DNA of 64,000 nucleotides, from the NCBI GenBank assembly GCA_001179505.1, contig CDMY01000294.1, positions 1 to 64,000 on the forward strand, read 5' to 3'. The notes beneath the pieces are model-generated. The model worked only from the letters and a program-made list of their open reading frames with translations, did no database searches and had not been told where the DNA came from. Positions 11,578-22,500 of this stretch are shown here, piece after piece. The position numbers and the translations under genes were made by a program. Origin of the DNA: Vitrella brassicaformis. Lineage: Eukaryota; Sar; Vitrellaceae. How positions within the stretch are numbered: position 1 is the first letter of the stretch; every line of letters begins with the position of its first letter.

Positions 11578-12563
11578 TTAGCTGGGGTGTATGTGGTGTG
11601 GTATGTGGTGTGGTGTGGTGTGGTGGTGTACAGTCTCATCTATCTCCCATCCATGGTGGCCTGGCCTGCCAGGCAGCTCAGCTAGCTGGGTGGGGGTGTG
11701 TTGATATCACAATGAATGGTGTGTGCGGATACTGCATGTCCGGACTGACCTGACTGAGAGACAGGGCCGCAAAGCGGCGCTTTGTCGACGACTTGTGTGT
11801 CTTCCTTCGTCGATACGTGAGTGGTCATTTGCTGGTTGGAACTTTGCCACAGGGGTCCATCTATTCGATCATCGCCACATCCACAGGCACTTGTTTGTCC
11901 ATCCACCGATCTTCACACACACAGATGCACAGATGCTCAGTCCCTCCCTCCCGCCAGCCGACATCAATGCACCCACACACTGCGCCACCATCCACGGGGG
12001 CACATACGAGGGTGACACACTGTCGACTTAGAGAGACGAAATGAGCTGAAGGCGCGCAGGCGACACACCGTAGCAGCACGAGAGACAGAGAGGGCATGTG
12101 AACCCTTTCATGAAGCGCATTCACTCCGCTCCCTCCCTCTCCTCTCACGCACTCACTCGTGCACCCATGCAGGCACACGCCTCAGCCCATGATACAGCTC
12201 TGCCGCTACTAGCATCCAAGCATAGACAAACACACATACACACACATCACACAGACACACACACACACACACACACACGAGATGCACCCTGTCTCTGTCT
12301 CTTCACCAAACATCAAACAACACACACCACAGCAGGGCTGAAAAAGAGGGCCAAAAAGACAGCCAGACAGATACAGTACAGGCAGTGCACTGGGAAAATC
12401 ACAGACACGCAAATACACAGCAAATAACGTACATCAAATTGACGTACACTCGTTTGTGTCCATAGCACAGTCGTACAGTAAACTTATGGCACACGGATTA
12501 TGGCTGGAGGATGTATTACCCTCCACTTCACGTACAGGTGGCGCTGCTGCTACGCTACACCAG
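11578..12563. other. spacer with low-complexity sequence
   Basis: This lies downstream of CRY-DASH. It contains TGTGG-type repeats, one copy of the direct repeat described at 11911-12092, and a CA run at 12252-12279. No supportable gene was found. Confidence 0.5.
11911..12092 (+). repeat. direct repeat, copy 1
   Basis: It is very similar over its first ~95 bases to 13208-13302, including a CAGATGCTCAGTCCCTCCCT core followed by CCGCCAGCCGACATCAA. Similarity is weaker up to the matching blocks at 12059-12092 and 13353-13387. The two copies are in the same orientation, about 1.3 kb apart, and flank the small membrane-protein gene. Confidence 0.8.
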
Positions 12564-12872
12564 TCAGACACCACAATGGCCATGGCCTGCTGTACCCGGA
12601 CCCAATTCCTTGTTAACCTGTACACCGAAATCATTCATTCGTTTCTGCTGGTCCGTTGTTTGCCCTTGGCCATCCCCAGAGAAATCGCAACACGAGCACA
12701 AACACTTTGCGAGGAGGGCCAGCAGGAGAATACCTGCTGGAGTACCAGCGACGGCCAGCAGAATAATGCCAGCGAGTGCCGCTGGTGTGAGAAGGAGACC
12801 AGCACCGAGGCCGATGAGGAGGAGATCGATGATGATCAGGACACCGATAATGAGTCCCTCTTTCAGCTCCAT
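12564..12872 (-). CDS. small two-helix membrane protein, unrecognised
   Basis: A 102-codon frame starts at the ATG at 12872 (MELKEGLIIG). Residues about 7-28 and 33-60 form two long hydrophobic helices rich in Leu, Ile, Gly and Ala, followed at once by a Cys cluster, KCLCSCCDF, and a polar C-terminal tail. The Cys cluster after the second helix looks like a palmitoylation site (inference). A possible donor (CAG then GTTAAC) near the end of the frame means the last ~17 residues may be intron. No family recognised. It sits between two direct repeats, which may be duplicated regulatory sequence. Confidence 0.5.
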   Translation of the reverse strand: MELKEGLIIGVLIIIDLLLIGLGAGLLLTPAALAGIILLAVAGTPAGILLLALLAKCLCSCCDFSGDGQGQTTDQQKRMNDFGVQVNKELGPGTAGHGHCGV

Positions 12873-13675
12873 TTTGTATCCTAAGACACAAAATGACACA
12901 GACAGACAGACAGGCAGACAGACAGGAAGACAAGGCTTAGCAGACACTTCACAGACATTGCTCAGACGTTACCTTGTCACAACCCGAGCACACTACTAGC
13001 AGTACTTCGTTCCCGTGCCGATGAGGGAGGGTGGATCTCCGTCCCAGCTGACGGTCTCCATTGTCCCAGAGAGAAGAGAGCGCGTCCATTCGATACGTGA
13101 GGCGGTTTACGGGGACCTTACCCTTAATCTCTGCACAACCTTATCAGCCATCCTCCCCTCCATCCATCCATCAACGCACTCGATCCGGATCATCGGTGTC
13201 CATGCATCTTCACACACAGACGCACAGATGCTCAGTCCCTCCCTCCCGCCAGCCGACATCAAGGCACCCACACACTGCGCCACCATTCACGGGGGCACAT
13301 GCGCGAGTGCAGTGAAGTCGTCTGACAGGCAGGGAGCGAGCTAGAGGCACACAGGCGACGCACTGTAGCTAGCGGCAAGAGAGGGAGACAAGAGGGGGAA
13401 ACAACCACGCTCGGTGACGAGCTGATGACATGGCGGACCCACAGACACACTCTTACACAGACAGTTTACACCGAAACCGCGGTCACACAGACGGACTGAC
13501 TGACTTCCCCTGTCTGCCCCAATAGTAGGAACACACTCAGACACACACGAATGCATTGCGACTGACTAGTGACTGTCTGCCTGTCGGTCTGTCTGTGTGT
13601 GTGTGTGTTGCGATGGACGGCCGAACAGCCAGCCAGCCTGACGCATCCATGTTCTCTCCCACCCAGAAGTGTTGG
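12873..13675. other. spacer with second direct repeat
   Basis: This lies between the small membrane-protein gene and the end of the CTD phosphatase gene. It holds TCTG-type runs and the second copy of the direct repeat. I see no gene. Confidence 0.5.
13208..13387 (+). repeat. direct repeat, copy 2
   Basis: Second copy of the repeat at 11911-12092, same orientation. The first ~95 bases are nearly identical and the rest is diverged. Confidence 0.8.
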
Positions 13676-15755
13676 TCATCTCCGGTGATCTGAGAGCACT
13701 CACAACAAAGGGAAGACACACCAGTGAGGAAGTCCGTCTGCTCTGCCTCTCATCACACATGGGCCTAGTCGTGTGCTTACTGTGGGACGCCTCGTTCATG
13801 GCCATGTCTGCAGCAGCCATGCGCACAGACGAAACATGAGATTGAATGTGTGTATGTGTGTGTGGGGGGGTGAGTGGTGACTGACTGACCTGCCTCTTCT
13901 CCCTCGACAGTGGACAGCGCCTGCTTGAGCACTGTGGGAATCGACTCCTCAACCTTCACACCAGATACAGAAAAAGCAGAGCAAGGCGGTTTGGTTTGTC
14001 GCTTCTGTGGTGTGCAGTCTCTTGCTCAAAGTTACCATAGCGAGTGCCTCTAGGATGGGCATGAGGTCAAACAGCTCGCGGTCGTTGTCGTCGTCAAACC
14101 TGAGTGATACACACAGACATCGACAATCACACACACACAACTCTGACTTACCAGCTCTTGATGGGGATGGCGTTGTCAGGCTGCAAGCTGTACGCCAACG
14201 GGGAATTCTGAACGAATCGACCGAGCCACCAACGACAGAGAGAGAGAGAGAGTGGCGTAGTGACGTCATGCATTGCAGTGCATTGGTCTGTGTGTCTGTG
14301 CTTATGTGTGTGTTGTCTGGCTCACATCGATGATGATGAGTGTGGCGAGGTCTCTCCCCATCTTGGACAAGTCCTTGACGTAGGAGCCATTCCTGAACCA
14401 CACACACATGGACGCACACCCATGAAGAGCACTGACTGAGGTATTTATCTATTACCTGAGTGTGCATGCCTCCCTGAACAATCTCCATGTGCAGAGCCGC
14501 TTGGTGTCCAGCTGGTCCAACAGAGGGTCAGCATACTGTGTTAACACACACACACATTCCATTCCACACATCACACATATGGATCGGATCGACATCCATC
14601 CATCCGTCCGTCCGTCGGTGCGGTGCTGACCTTGGACAGCGAAGCGGTGAATATGACAACCTCATAGAAGCGAGCAACATAGGCAAGAAACTCATCCACA
14701 CCTAAACACACACACACACACACACACACAAGGTCGGTTGTGTGTGTGTGCCATGATATGATCGGCCGACGCACCGCCCCGCACCAGGTCTTTTGAGAAC
14801 GTATATGTCGTGGACGTTTCCCTCGATCTCGACGGGTATGATGAAGGCGGCGTTGGCCACCGGCTTGAACGAACTGTGCACCAACGTCTCGTCCAAATCC
14901 AACACCAACGTCTTCTTACCCTGACATACACACACACATCCATATCCACACACACACACACACACAGACGGACACATAGACGCATCCAGGAATCCCTCTT
15001 CGATGCCCGCCGGCCGGCCGTGTGTGCGAGCGTCCCTCCTTGACTGACCACGTCCCGCCCTCTCTGTGGCCCCAGGTATGACTTCGCCTTCGGCGATGGC
15101 GGCGCAGCCTCAGGCAACGTCGGCTTCAACGGCTGCGTCCTGAACACATCACGCCAAACCAAACCACACACCAATCAGCCTGCCCCCTTGGCCCTCTGTG
15201 TGTGTGCTGTTAGACTGACGGAATGGCGTCTTGCGCCCTGAAGCAGCCGCAAACGACTCCCAGCCCCCTCTTTTTGCGGACGTTGTCGGGGTTTGAGTGA
15301 GTGGGGCTGTCGTCGTCGCGGCTGTGTGGGTAGGAGGGGGGGTGGGAGTGGGGGCGGGGCGGGGAGGATGATGATGCTGATGCATGGGCCATCTTGGAGG
15401 CTGACGCCGATGCGTAGGCGTCGTCATGCGATGGGCGGTAGTAGCTCTGAGCTGGCTGCCCGTCCCGGCCCACCTGGGCAACCATCGATTGCAAAGCAGA
15501 GGGAACCTCCCCTGACAGATACAAACAATGTTACACACACAGCCACACGCACACAGACAGAAAGAACAGAGAGAGAGGGAGAGAGGCACAGCGCACAAAC
15601 AGACAGACAGACAGGGATTGCATGGCGTCACTCACTACCACCATACATAGCGATGGGTGTGCTTCTGGCTCGTTGTTCTCTCCTGCGGCGACTGACCTGC
15701 GTTTTGGTGTTTCCGCATGGTGTGTGGCGGAAGTGGTGTCCTCTGTTGTCAGCAC
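13676..15755 (-). CDS. CTD small phosphatase (SCP/FCP1 family)
   Basis: A HAD-type serine phosphatase related to enzymes that dephosphorylate the C-terminal domain of RNA polymerase II. After a disordered Ser/Pro/His-rich N-terminus comes [17 protein letters not shown], like the basic-Cys stretch before the catalytic domain of SCPs. The catalytic motif is [14 protein letters not shown] (DxDx[TV]), with the two Asp nucleophile/acid residues present. It is followed by [34 protein letters not shown] and [20 protein letters not shown], all in family order. About 10 exons. The start at 15755 and the 3' end are uncertain: the last exon could stop at 13676 or be read in another frame to about 13537. 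It is divergent from the mitochondrial carrier, with ATGs 294 bases apart. Confidence 0.88.
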
Positions 15756-16048
15756 CGGGGGAGGCCCAGCTATACGGGCTCGGAGGCGGTTTGCTGCTCA
15801 AGCCCTCACTCCAAGGCGGTAGCACCCGAACAACACACCAATGCAGCGACGGATTTCTTTTTTTTCCTCTCGGAGCCTCATGCGAGCTAAGCTCGCGAAG
15901 GACGACGGAGATTGCGCGGCGGGTGCACGTGGCCACACTGACGGCGGTGAGTGCACATACATGTGGCCACAGGCCGATAGATAAATTCTTTCACTCAGAG
16001 CTGGGAAGATCTGCAGTCAGTCAGTCTCCCTACTGAGCTGTGGAGGAG
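15756..16048. promoter_or_regulatory. divergent spacer with TGCGAGCT palindrome
   Basis: This 293-base spacer separates the CTD phosphatase (-) and the mitochondrial carrier (+). It contains a perfect palindrome, GCGAGCT at 15882-15888 and AGCTCGC at 15890-15896 around one base, which includes the octamer TGCGAGCT (15881-15888). A T-rich run lies just before it. Confidence 0.45.
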
Positions 16049-17731
16049 ATGACGGAGCTGCAGCCATCGGCCTTCTTCGCGGCTGCGAGGGATCTCACTG
16101 CAGGAACCATCGGCGGCATGGTGGGTATTGCATAAAGGCGTGACGCATCGCATTCATTCCGCACACTCACAGCCTCTTGAGTGTATTCTCGTGTGTGCAT
16201 ATTTCTGCAGGCGCAGACCATCGTGGGTCACCCCTTCCAGACGCTCAAGGTGCGGCTGCAGACACAGCCGTCCCCTCCCCGCTATCGCAATGGGTGGGAC
16301 TGCTTCAAGATCACCGTCAAGGAGGAGGGATGGCGCGGCCTCTACAAGTAAAAAAGAGAGGGACACACGCCACGGCACGCAATCAAAACATATGAATGAG
16401 TCAGCCAGCCATTATGGGCGGGGTGGTGGTGAATGAATGGAATGGCTGCATCCAGAGGCATCACTCCTCCGCTGCTTGGCATTGGTCTGGTGAATGCGGT
16501 GCTGTTCTACGCCTACGAGACGTCGAAGCGGTCGCTGCTGTTCATGATCAACAAGCGGCCGGACGGCGACCCTGAGGTGTGGGAGGCGGCACTGTGCGGC
16601 TCCTTCGCGGGCATCGCAAACTCAGGTGAATCGGCTGAAGGGACGAGTGGGCGAAAGAGTCAGGACGGTGTGCTGCACATGTGCTGCGTGTGTATGGTGT
16701 GGTGCGTTCGTTCAGTGGTGAGTTGTCCTGTGGAGCTGATCATGGTGAGGCTGCAGACGCAGTACGTCACCTCCCCCGACAAACAGCTCTACGCCGGTCA
16801 GCCTAGTGCTCACACAGATCACAGACAGACAGACAGACAGACAGAGCCCCAACACTCTCTTCACTCTCTTCTTACATCTGCACACACAGGTCCCATCGAC
16901 TGCGCGCGTCAGCTGGTGCAGCAGTTCGGCGTGCGTGGGCTCTACAAGGGTTTCGCCGCGACCGTGATTCGCGAGATCCCCAACTATATGTTGTTCTTCG
17001 GCATGTACGAGAACCTCAAGATGGTGGTGGCCAGGACCACCAAGCAGAGGCGGAGCGAACTCAGCCCTCCGGCTCTCTTCCTCTGCGGGGGGTTCGCAGG
17101 CGTCTCGGCGCAGCTGGCGCAGGTACGGACGGGACGGCGGTGGATGGGCGTGGCGTGGGCGTGAGGATGCATTGATTTCTCTCTCTCTCTTTGTTTGTTT
17201 CTCCCTCCCTCCCTCCCTCCCTGTGCGTGTCTGTTCGTTGTGTGTGTCAGCTTCCATTCGATCGCGTCAAGAACTACATCCAGATCCAGAGCGACACGAA
17301 CCCGACTTACAAGGGGGTTATCCACTGCTTTGAGCGGGTGCTCCAAAAAGAGGGACACCTGGGCTTCTACAAGGGGGTAAGCTAGCTAAGCCGGTCCGGT
17401 GGGTGGTCACGTGGAATGGATGGATGGAGGGTGGGGGATGGATGGATGGATGGATCGATACACACGACACGCCCTTGTTTGTCGGTGGGTCACACGTGTC
17501 GTCGTGTGCGGTGTGTGTGTCAGGTGGGGCCGGTGTTGCTGCGTGCTTTTCCGGTAAGCCAAGCCAAGCCAGGGGGTGCCTGTGTCAGGGGAGGGAGGCG
17601 GCAGTGCACCACTCACTGCATTGTACTGACTGTCCTTGGTTGTTGTCTGTCGTCGTGTCTCCTTCTTTCAGGCCAATGCTGCGTGTTTTCTGGGGTTCGA
17701 GATGAGTGTCAAGATCCTTAACGCTTTCTGA
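16049..17731 (+). CDS. mitochondrial carrier family protein (SLC25)
   Basis: An inner-membrane solute transporter of about 300 residues with three tandem repeats of two helices, spread over about 8 exons. Repeat signatures are [26 protein letters not shown] and [13 protein letters not shown]. Each repeat also has the second-half motif ([25 protein letters not shown]). The canonical P-x-[DE]-x-x-[KR] signature is complete only in repeat 3; repeat 1 has Gln for the acidic residue and repeat 2 has Met for the basic one. The set most resembles carnitine/acylcarnitine or basic amino-acid carriers, but the substrate cannot be assigned. The start [16 protein letters not shown] gives a normal carrier N-terminus. 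The stop TGA is at 17729-17731. Confidence 0.9.
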
Positions 17732-18198
17732 TTTTGGAGGGCCCCTTGTGGACCTCCCCACTCCCCACTCCCCACTCCCTCCTGCCGGCGTGTCTGGGTG
17801 TGCGTGTACATGATTTTTTCACATGGCTCTCTCTGGTTTTGAGGCAGGCCTGCCTGCTGTGGTGTGATGTGGTGTGGTGTGGTGTGGTGTGTGGCGGCCC
17901 TCTGTGTGTAGAGAAGCTTCACTTGTATGTGTGTGTACAGACCGACTGACTGACTGCACGGGGAGGGAGGGAGGGAGGGAGGGAGGGAGCGAGAGGCGCA
18001 GAGATTCGATACCCGCGCGAGACCGATGATGGACACACACATCTCGTTGAGCTTAGCTTGCGCGTCGGTCGGCTGTCGGCTGTTGGTCAGTCAGTCAATT
18101 CCGTCCGTCCGTCCATCCATCCATCCATTCACTCAGTTGGGATCAACCACGCACGACAACATGCAGGCAGGCCTGCAGTATCTGTAGTGTAGGATTTG
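17732..18198. other. convergent 3' spacer
   Basis: This lies between the stops of the carrier (+) and the secreted orphan gene (-). It contains GGTGTG-type, GGGA and CCAT runs. No gene seen. Confidence 0.6.
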
Positions 18199-19130
18199 TC
18201 AGTCAGATTCGTAGCCAGCATCGGAGCCACCCATGCAGTTGAGTCGGTCCATGTCAAAGTCCATCTCGAACTCCTGGGTGGTCGAGAAATCTGTGACCTG
18301 CACTCGTTCATTGCACACACAGGGAGACACGGGCAGGGAGGGAACCCCGCCCTGCTCACGTACCTTGATGTTCAGGGTGCATTGTTTCGAGCTTGAAACT
18401 GTGCCTGTAGACGGATGGCAACGGAGACAGACAGACCGACAGACAGACAGACCGACAGACAGACCGACCGACCGACAGACAGACAGAGAGGAATGGCCGT
18501 CCGTACGCAAACAAGGTGTCCCATCCCAGGTTGTGAAAAAGTACCCGGCGTGGGGAAGTGGACCTTGCCGACGTCGAGCGTGTGGACGGCGTCGGCGAGC
18601 GTGAAGGCCGCAACCATGCAGTCCTTGCCGCCTCCGGTCGTGCACCGTTTCTTCGTTGCAGGCGTCTCGCACACGAAGTCCTTGACGATCCGCGTTCCAC
18701 TGCCGGTGCTGAAAATCATCTTGGTTTTCCTGCCGGTGTGTGGACACTGCCAGGCACACTCGCTGCCACCGCCGTCGGGCTCGTCGCCATCGGGCTCGTC
18801 CACCGACTCGGTTCCTCCGAGGGAAAAGAGACACAGGCCGCCGTTTCTGCAATCAAGCAACGCCTAGTACATCCCCCCGCGCCAGGCCACCGCCCGGCCA
18901 CCGCACTGTGGGCGCAGACTGCACACTTACTCGGGCTTGAAGGTCTTACGCATCAGGGTCCTGACGTAGTTGACTAGTGTGTCGATCCCAGGCTGCACGA
19001 CCTCGCTGCTGGCACCGATGGCAGCCCCACCGGCACCGCTTGTGCTGTTGGTGAGCACCGAGCCCTCCACAGGCAGGAGGGAGGCCATGATGATGACACC
19101 AACAGAGAACAACATTGCAGGCGTCCCCAT
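18199..19130 (-). CDS. secreted Cys-containing protein, unrecognised
   Basis: Four exons. The start at 19130 gives a good signal peptide, MGTPAMLFSVGVIIMASLLP, cut near VEGS. An upstream in-frame ATG at 19178 would place a polar stretch before it, so 19130 is preferred. The mature part holds a large exon with GGSECAWQCPHTGRKTKMIF, GSGTRIVKDFVCETPATKKR and GGGKDCMVAAFTLADAVHTL. A short exon (KQCTLNIK) and an acidic C-terminal exon ending DAGYESD follow. The even Cys spacing suggests disulfides (inference). No family recognised. One intron is a long run of mixed CAGA/CCGA tetranucleotides (about 18421-18488). It is divergent from the WD40 gene. Confidence 0.7.
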
Positions 19131-19540
19131 TGTCCCGCGTGGCAGGGGCAGCTGACTTCTGCAGCTCAAGAGTCTCAAGCAGACCGTCTAACCACCCCTT
19201 TTAGCGACAAGGGTCCAATCTCGGCGGCAGTCTTGGCCCCCAGCCCGTGGGCGTCTCCACATGCATGCGGTAAACTTGAACATGCCTTGGGAACGCTGGA
19301 CGCGACCGTCACCTTGTATTGCCCTTGTGTCCACGTTTTGGTAAGCTCAGCAGCGCCTGAAACCATGCAGTGGCATCCTGAATGCAGGATGAGCATTGCC
19401 AGCTCATGATGCACACGGTCGGTTCTTGGGGTTTATTCAGCGCAGGAGTGAGGTCGAAGCCATGCATCGCATGACAGGGGAGATGCTCCACGCCATCGTC
19501 GGTCGGTGACGGGCCACTGACGGCATCTCATCTCCCATTG
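19131..19540. other. divergent spacer
   Basis: 410 bases between the starts of the secreted orphan (-) and the WD40 gene (+). Minus-strand frames here have no recognisable content. The TGCGAGCT octamer was not seen. Confidence 0.5.
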
Positions 19541-22500
19541 ATGGCGCAGGTGGGTACTACTTATTCTCAAAGAGAATGCATCGGATTCCCCTGATGACCG
19601 CATTAATTCGTTTTCCTTCCTGCGTGTGTATTGCCATGCCAGGCGGGCCGGACTCTGACCCTCACCCATGCATTGGGCTTCAGCAAAGGTGAACAACGAA
19701 CGCATCTCTATCGACACTCTCTTGAACCACAGTCCATCCATCCTCCATCCATCCATTTCGTCAAGTTTTGCTCTCTTGGTTCGTTTGATTCAGATGGCCC
19801 CTCAGCCGTAGCCTTTGTCAATGATAGCACCCTCGTATACTCGCTGGGGTCCGTGTGCGTCCTCGCCCCAATCAGCCCACACACAGACACGCACTCGTCG
19901 TCACCCACCAGACCGGCCAAACCACAACCGCAGACCGCCGCCTCTCCCTCCTCACAGCCACAGCAACAGCGGTTCTTCCGAGGCCACTCCGAGGCCGTCA
20001 CCTGTCTGGCCTACTGCCCTTCGGCCCATGTGTGTGCGTCCGCTCAGCAGAGGGGCTCTCGCAGCAAGCCGTTCATCCTTCTCTGGGACCCCACCGACCA
20101 CTCCATCCGCGCCAAGCTCTCGTCGCTGCAGGGCGACTTCCACTGCCTGGCCTTCCTAAAGGTGGCGGAGGGCATCTCCCGCCTCCTCACGGTGACCGAT
20201 GACCGGGAGCACACCCTCTCCGTCTGGCAGGTGCCGTCCCCAGGACGGTCCGTCCGCTGGATGGGCGGCGAGGGGGGATCGGCGAGCCCACAGCCGCTCA
20301 TCCAGCAGCCGGCCTTTCGGGATAGAGTGGAGGGGGTGGTATGCGAGCCTGCTGCTGCGGGGGGTGGGGGCGGGGGAGTATATGTCGGTGGTGGTGCGGG
20401 GGGAGGAGGGGGTGAGGGGTCGCATTGTGTGCGGTTCGTGACGTTTGGGACGAGCCACTTGAAGTTCTGGACGCTGAGTAGACATCGCCCGGCGCTCACA
20501 CAGAGGAGGGGCGCGTTCACGCCAGGTGGGTGAGGGACAAGGGGTCAGGGGTCATAATATCATGACTGTGTTGGGGTGGTGGTGTTGATGCACAGGTTTG
20601 GCAGTAGGGGAGACGGTGACGTGTGTAGCCTATCGTCGGAACAAGAGCGGGCAGGTCGTGGCCGCCACCTCAGAGGGCCGCGTATTCTTCTTCACAGACA
20701 TCGCCGCCACACGGTAATGTTCAGCAACGACAGAGACCTCATCTGCAAGATACATACCCACCCCTTGTCTGTCCTTCGCTCTCTGCCATCCATCCATTCC
20801 ATCAGATTTGTCAGTGTGCGTCCGGGTGTCCCGCTGCGCGCCCTCCTGCCGCTCCGCAGCTGCCTCCTGGTGTGCACACAGGACGCCTCGGTGCTCTCGC
20901 TGACCGACACTTTTCCAAGGCGTGAGACCAAGTTGCAGATCCAGGAGGGCCTCACTGGCGGCCGGGCGGTGGAGGTCACAGGCGGGGTCATCCTGGGGGA
21001 GCAGGTGGCGCTGCTCACCAGCTGCGCCATCCTCACCATGGACGCCAGGAACGTCTCAAAGGCCAAAGTCGTGCAGGTGGGTAAAATGGGAGGAGGACAA
21101 GATGGAGCCCTGTCAAGGTCACTCTTGTGTTTGCATGCCGCCATTGGCGGATGGATGGGCGGATCGGTGGGTGCAGGAGCGTCACTGGGGCTATGTGCAC
21201 TGCGGCGTGGCCCACCCGCAGCTGCCGATCCTCTACACAGGGGGCGGCACACCCAACGGTGGAGAGGTCAAGGCCTGGCACATCAGCACTGACACGCCAC
21301 AAGGTACGTCCGTCAGTCAACCCAACACACACAAACACACACAAACACACAACATAACCAACGCCATATCTCCTTCTATGGTCATTCATTCAGGCCGGAG
21401 CATTTTCCTCCCCGCCCCAGTGACGTGCCTCGCCATCTCACCCCCATGGCCGGTCACTCTCCCCGACCCTCTCACAGGCTCGCCACCGCCCTTGACCTCA
21501 CCCGGCCCTTCTGCTGCTGCTGGCCAGCAGGTCTGCCTTCTGCTGGCGGGCGGGTCGGACGGCGCCGTGCGGGTGCTTGTGTGGGATGAGCACACCGGCA
21601 GGAAAGACGTCTCGTTCGAGAGGAATCTCACCAACACACGTGATGAATGGATGGATGGCACGGATGGCCGGAAAAGGGCGGGCCTTGTTTCGTTCTTCGT
21701 TATTTGTGTGTGTTCTTTGTTTGCAGCGACTGTGTTGACGTGTGGTGCCTTTTCGCTCAACGGTCACTGGATGGCCGTGGGGGCGGCCGACGGCGCCATC
21801 CACACATTCGCCCTGGGCAACACGGGCGTCCTGGAGGACGGGACGATCGACGTGCAGCGGGGGCCGGTGTGTCGCGGCATCGTAGGGGGCGTGAGGGCCA
21901 TGCAGTTCGCCAATGTGAGGGACGCTGACCAGAGGAAACAGGTGAGTGGCTGGGTGGGCGGAGAGAGAGAGAGTCCCAAGACCAGCACAGCACAGCACAC
22001 ACTCGGTTCGCTCCTACTTACTGGTCGTCAGGTTGTGGTAGCTGTGGGTGACGATGGGGGAGTGCTGTGTTTTGCCGTTCCTGGAGGCCACCGGATCGCT
22101 GACAACCCCCAGGTGGGGTGGGGTGGGTCCAACCCCACCACACCACACGATGACCTACCTGTGAATGTCATTCACCGTGTTTGTTTGTTGCAGATGCGTG
22201 GTTGGGGTTTCGATCAGTGGCAGCTGCCCAAGGGTCCCCCGGTGGCCGGCTACTGGAGCGAGCCGGCCCTCTTCAGGCATGAGGGCGCCCTGGTGGACAA
22301 CCGGGCCTCCCAAGAGGCGCATCACGACCACCCCCTCAAACACACAAGGGTACTCGAGTGGGCTGGGCGTCATGCATCGCATCTCTCTCTTTATGCCTGC
22401 CTCCATTTTCCTTGTTGGGTTTCTTTGTGTCTGACAGGGTGTGTTGCCTCACCGCCTGTTCATGCAGGGCAAGGGGCCCACCCGCCAGACCGTCCTCATC

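Noticed and set aside
18421-18488. Regular CAGA/CCGA units that look like a repeat array.
   Set aside because: Simple tetranucleotide microsatellite in an intron; no spacer-repeat structure, so not CRISPR.
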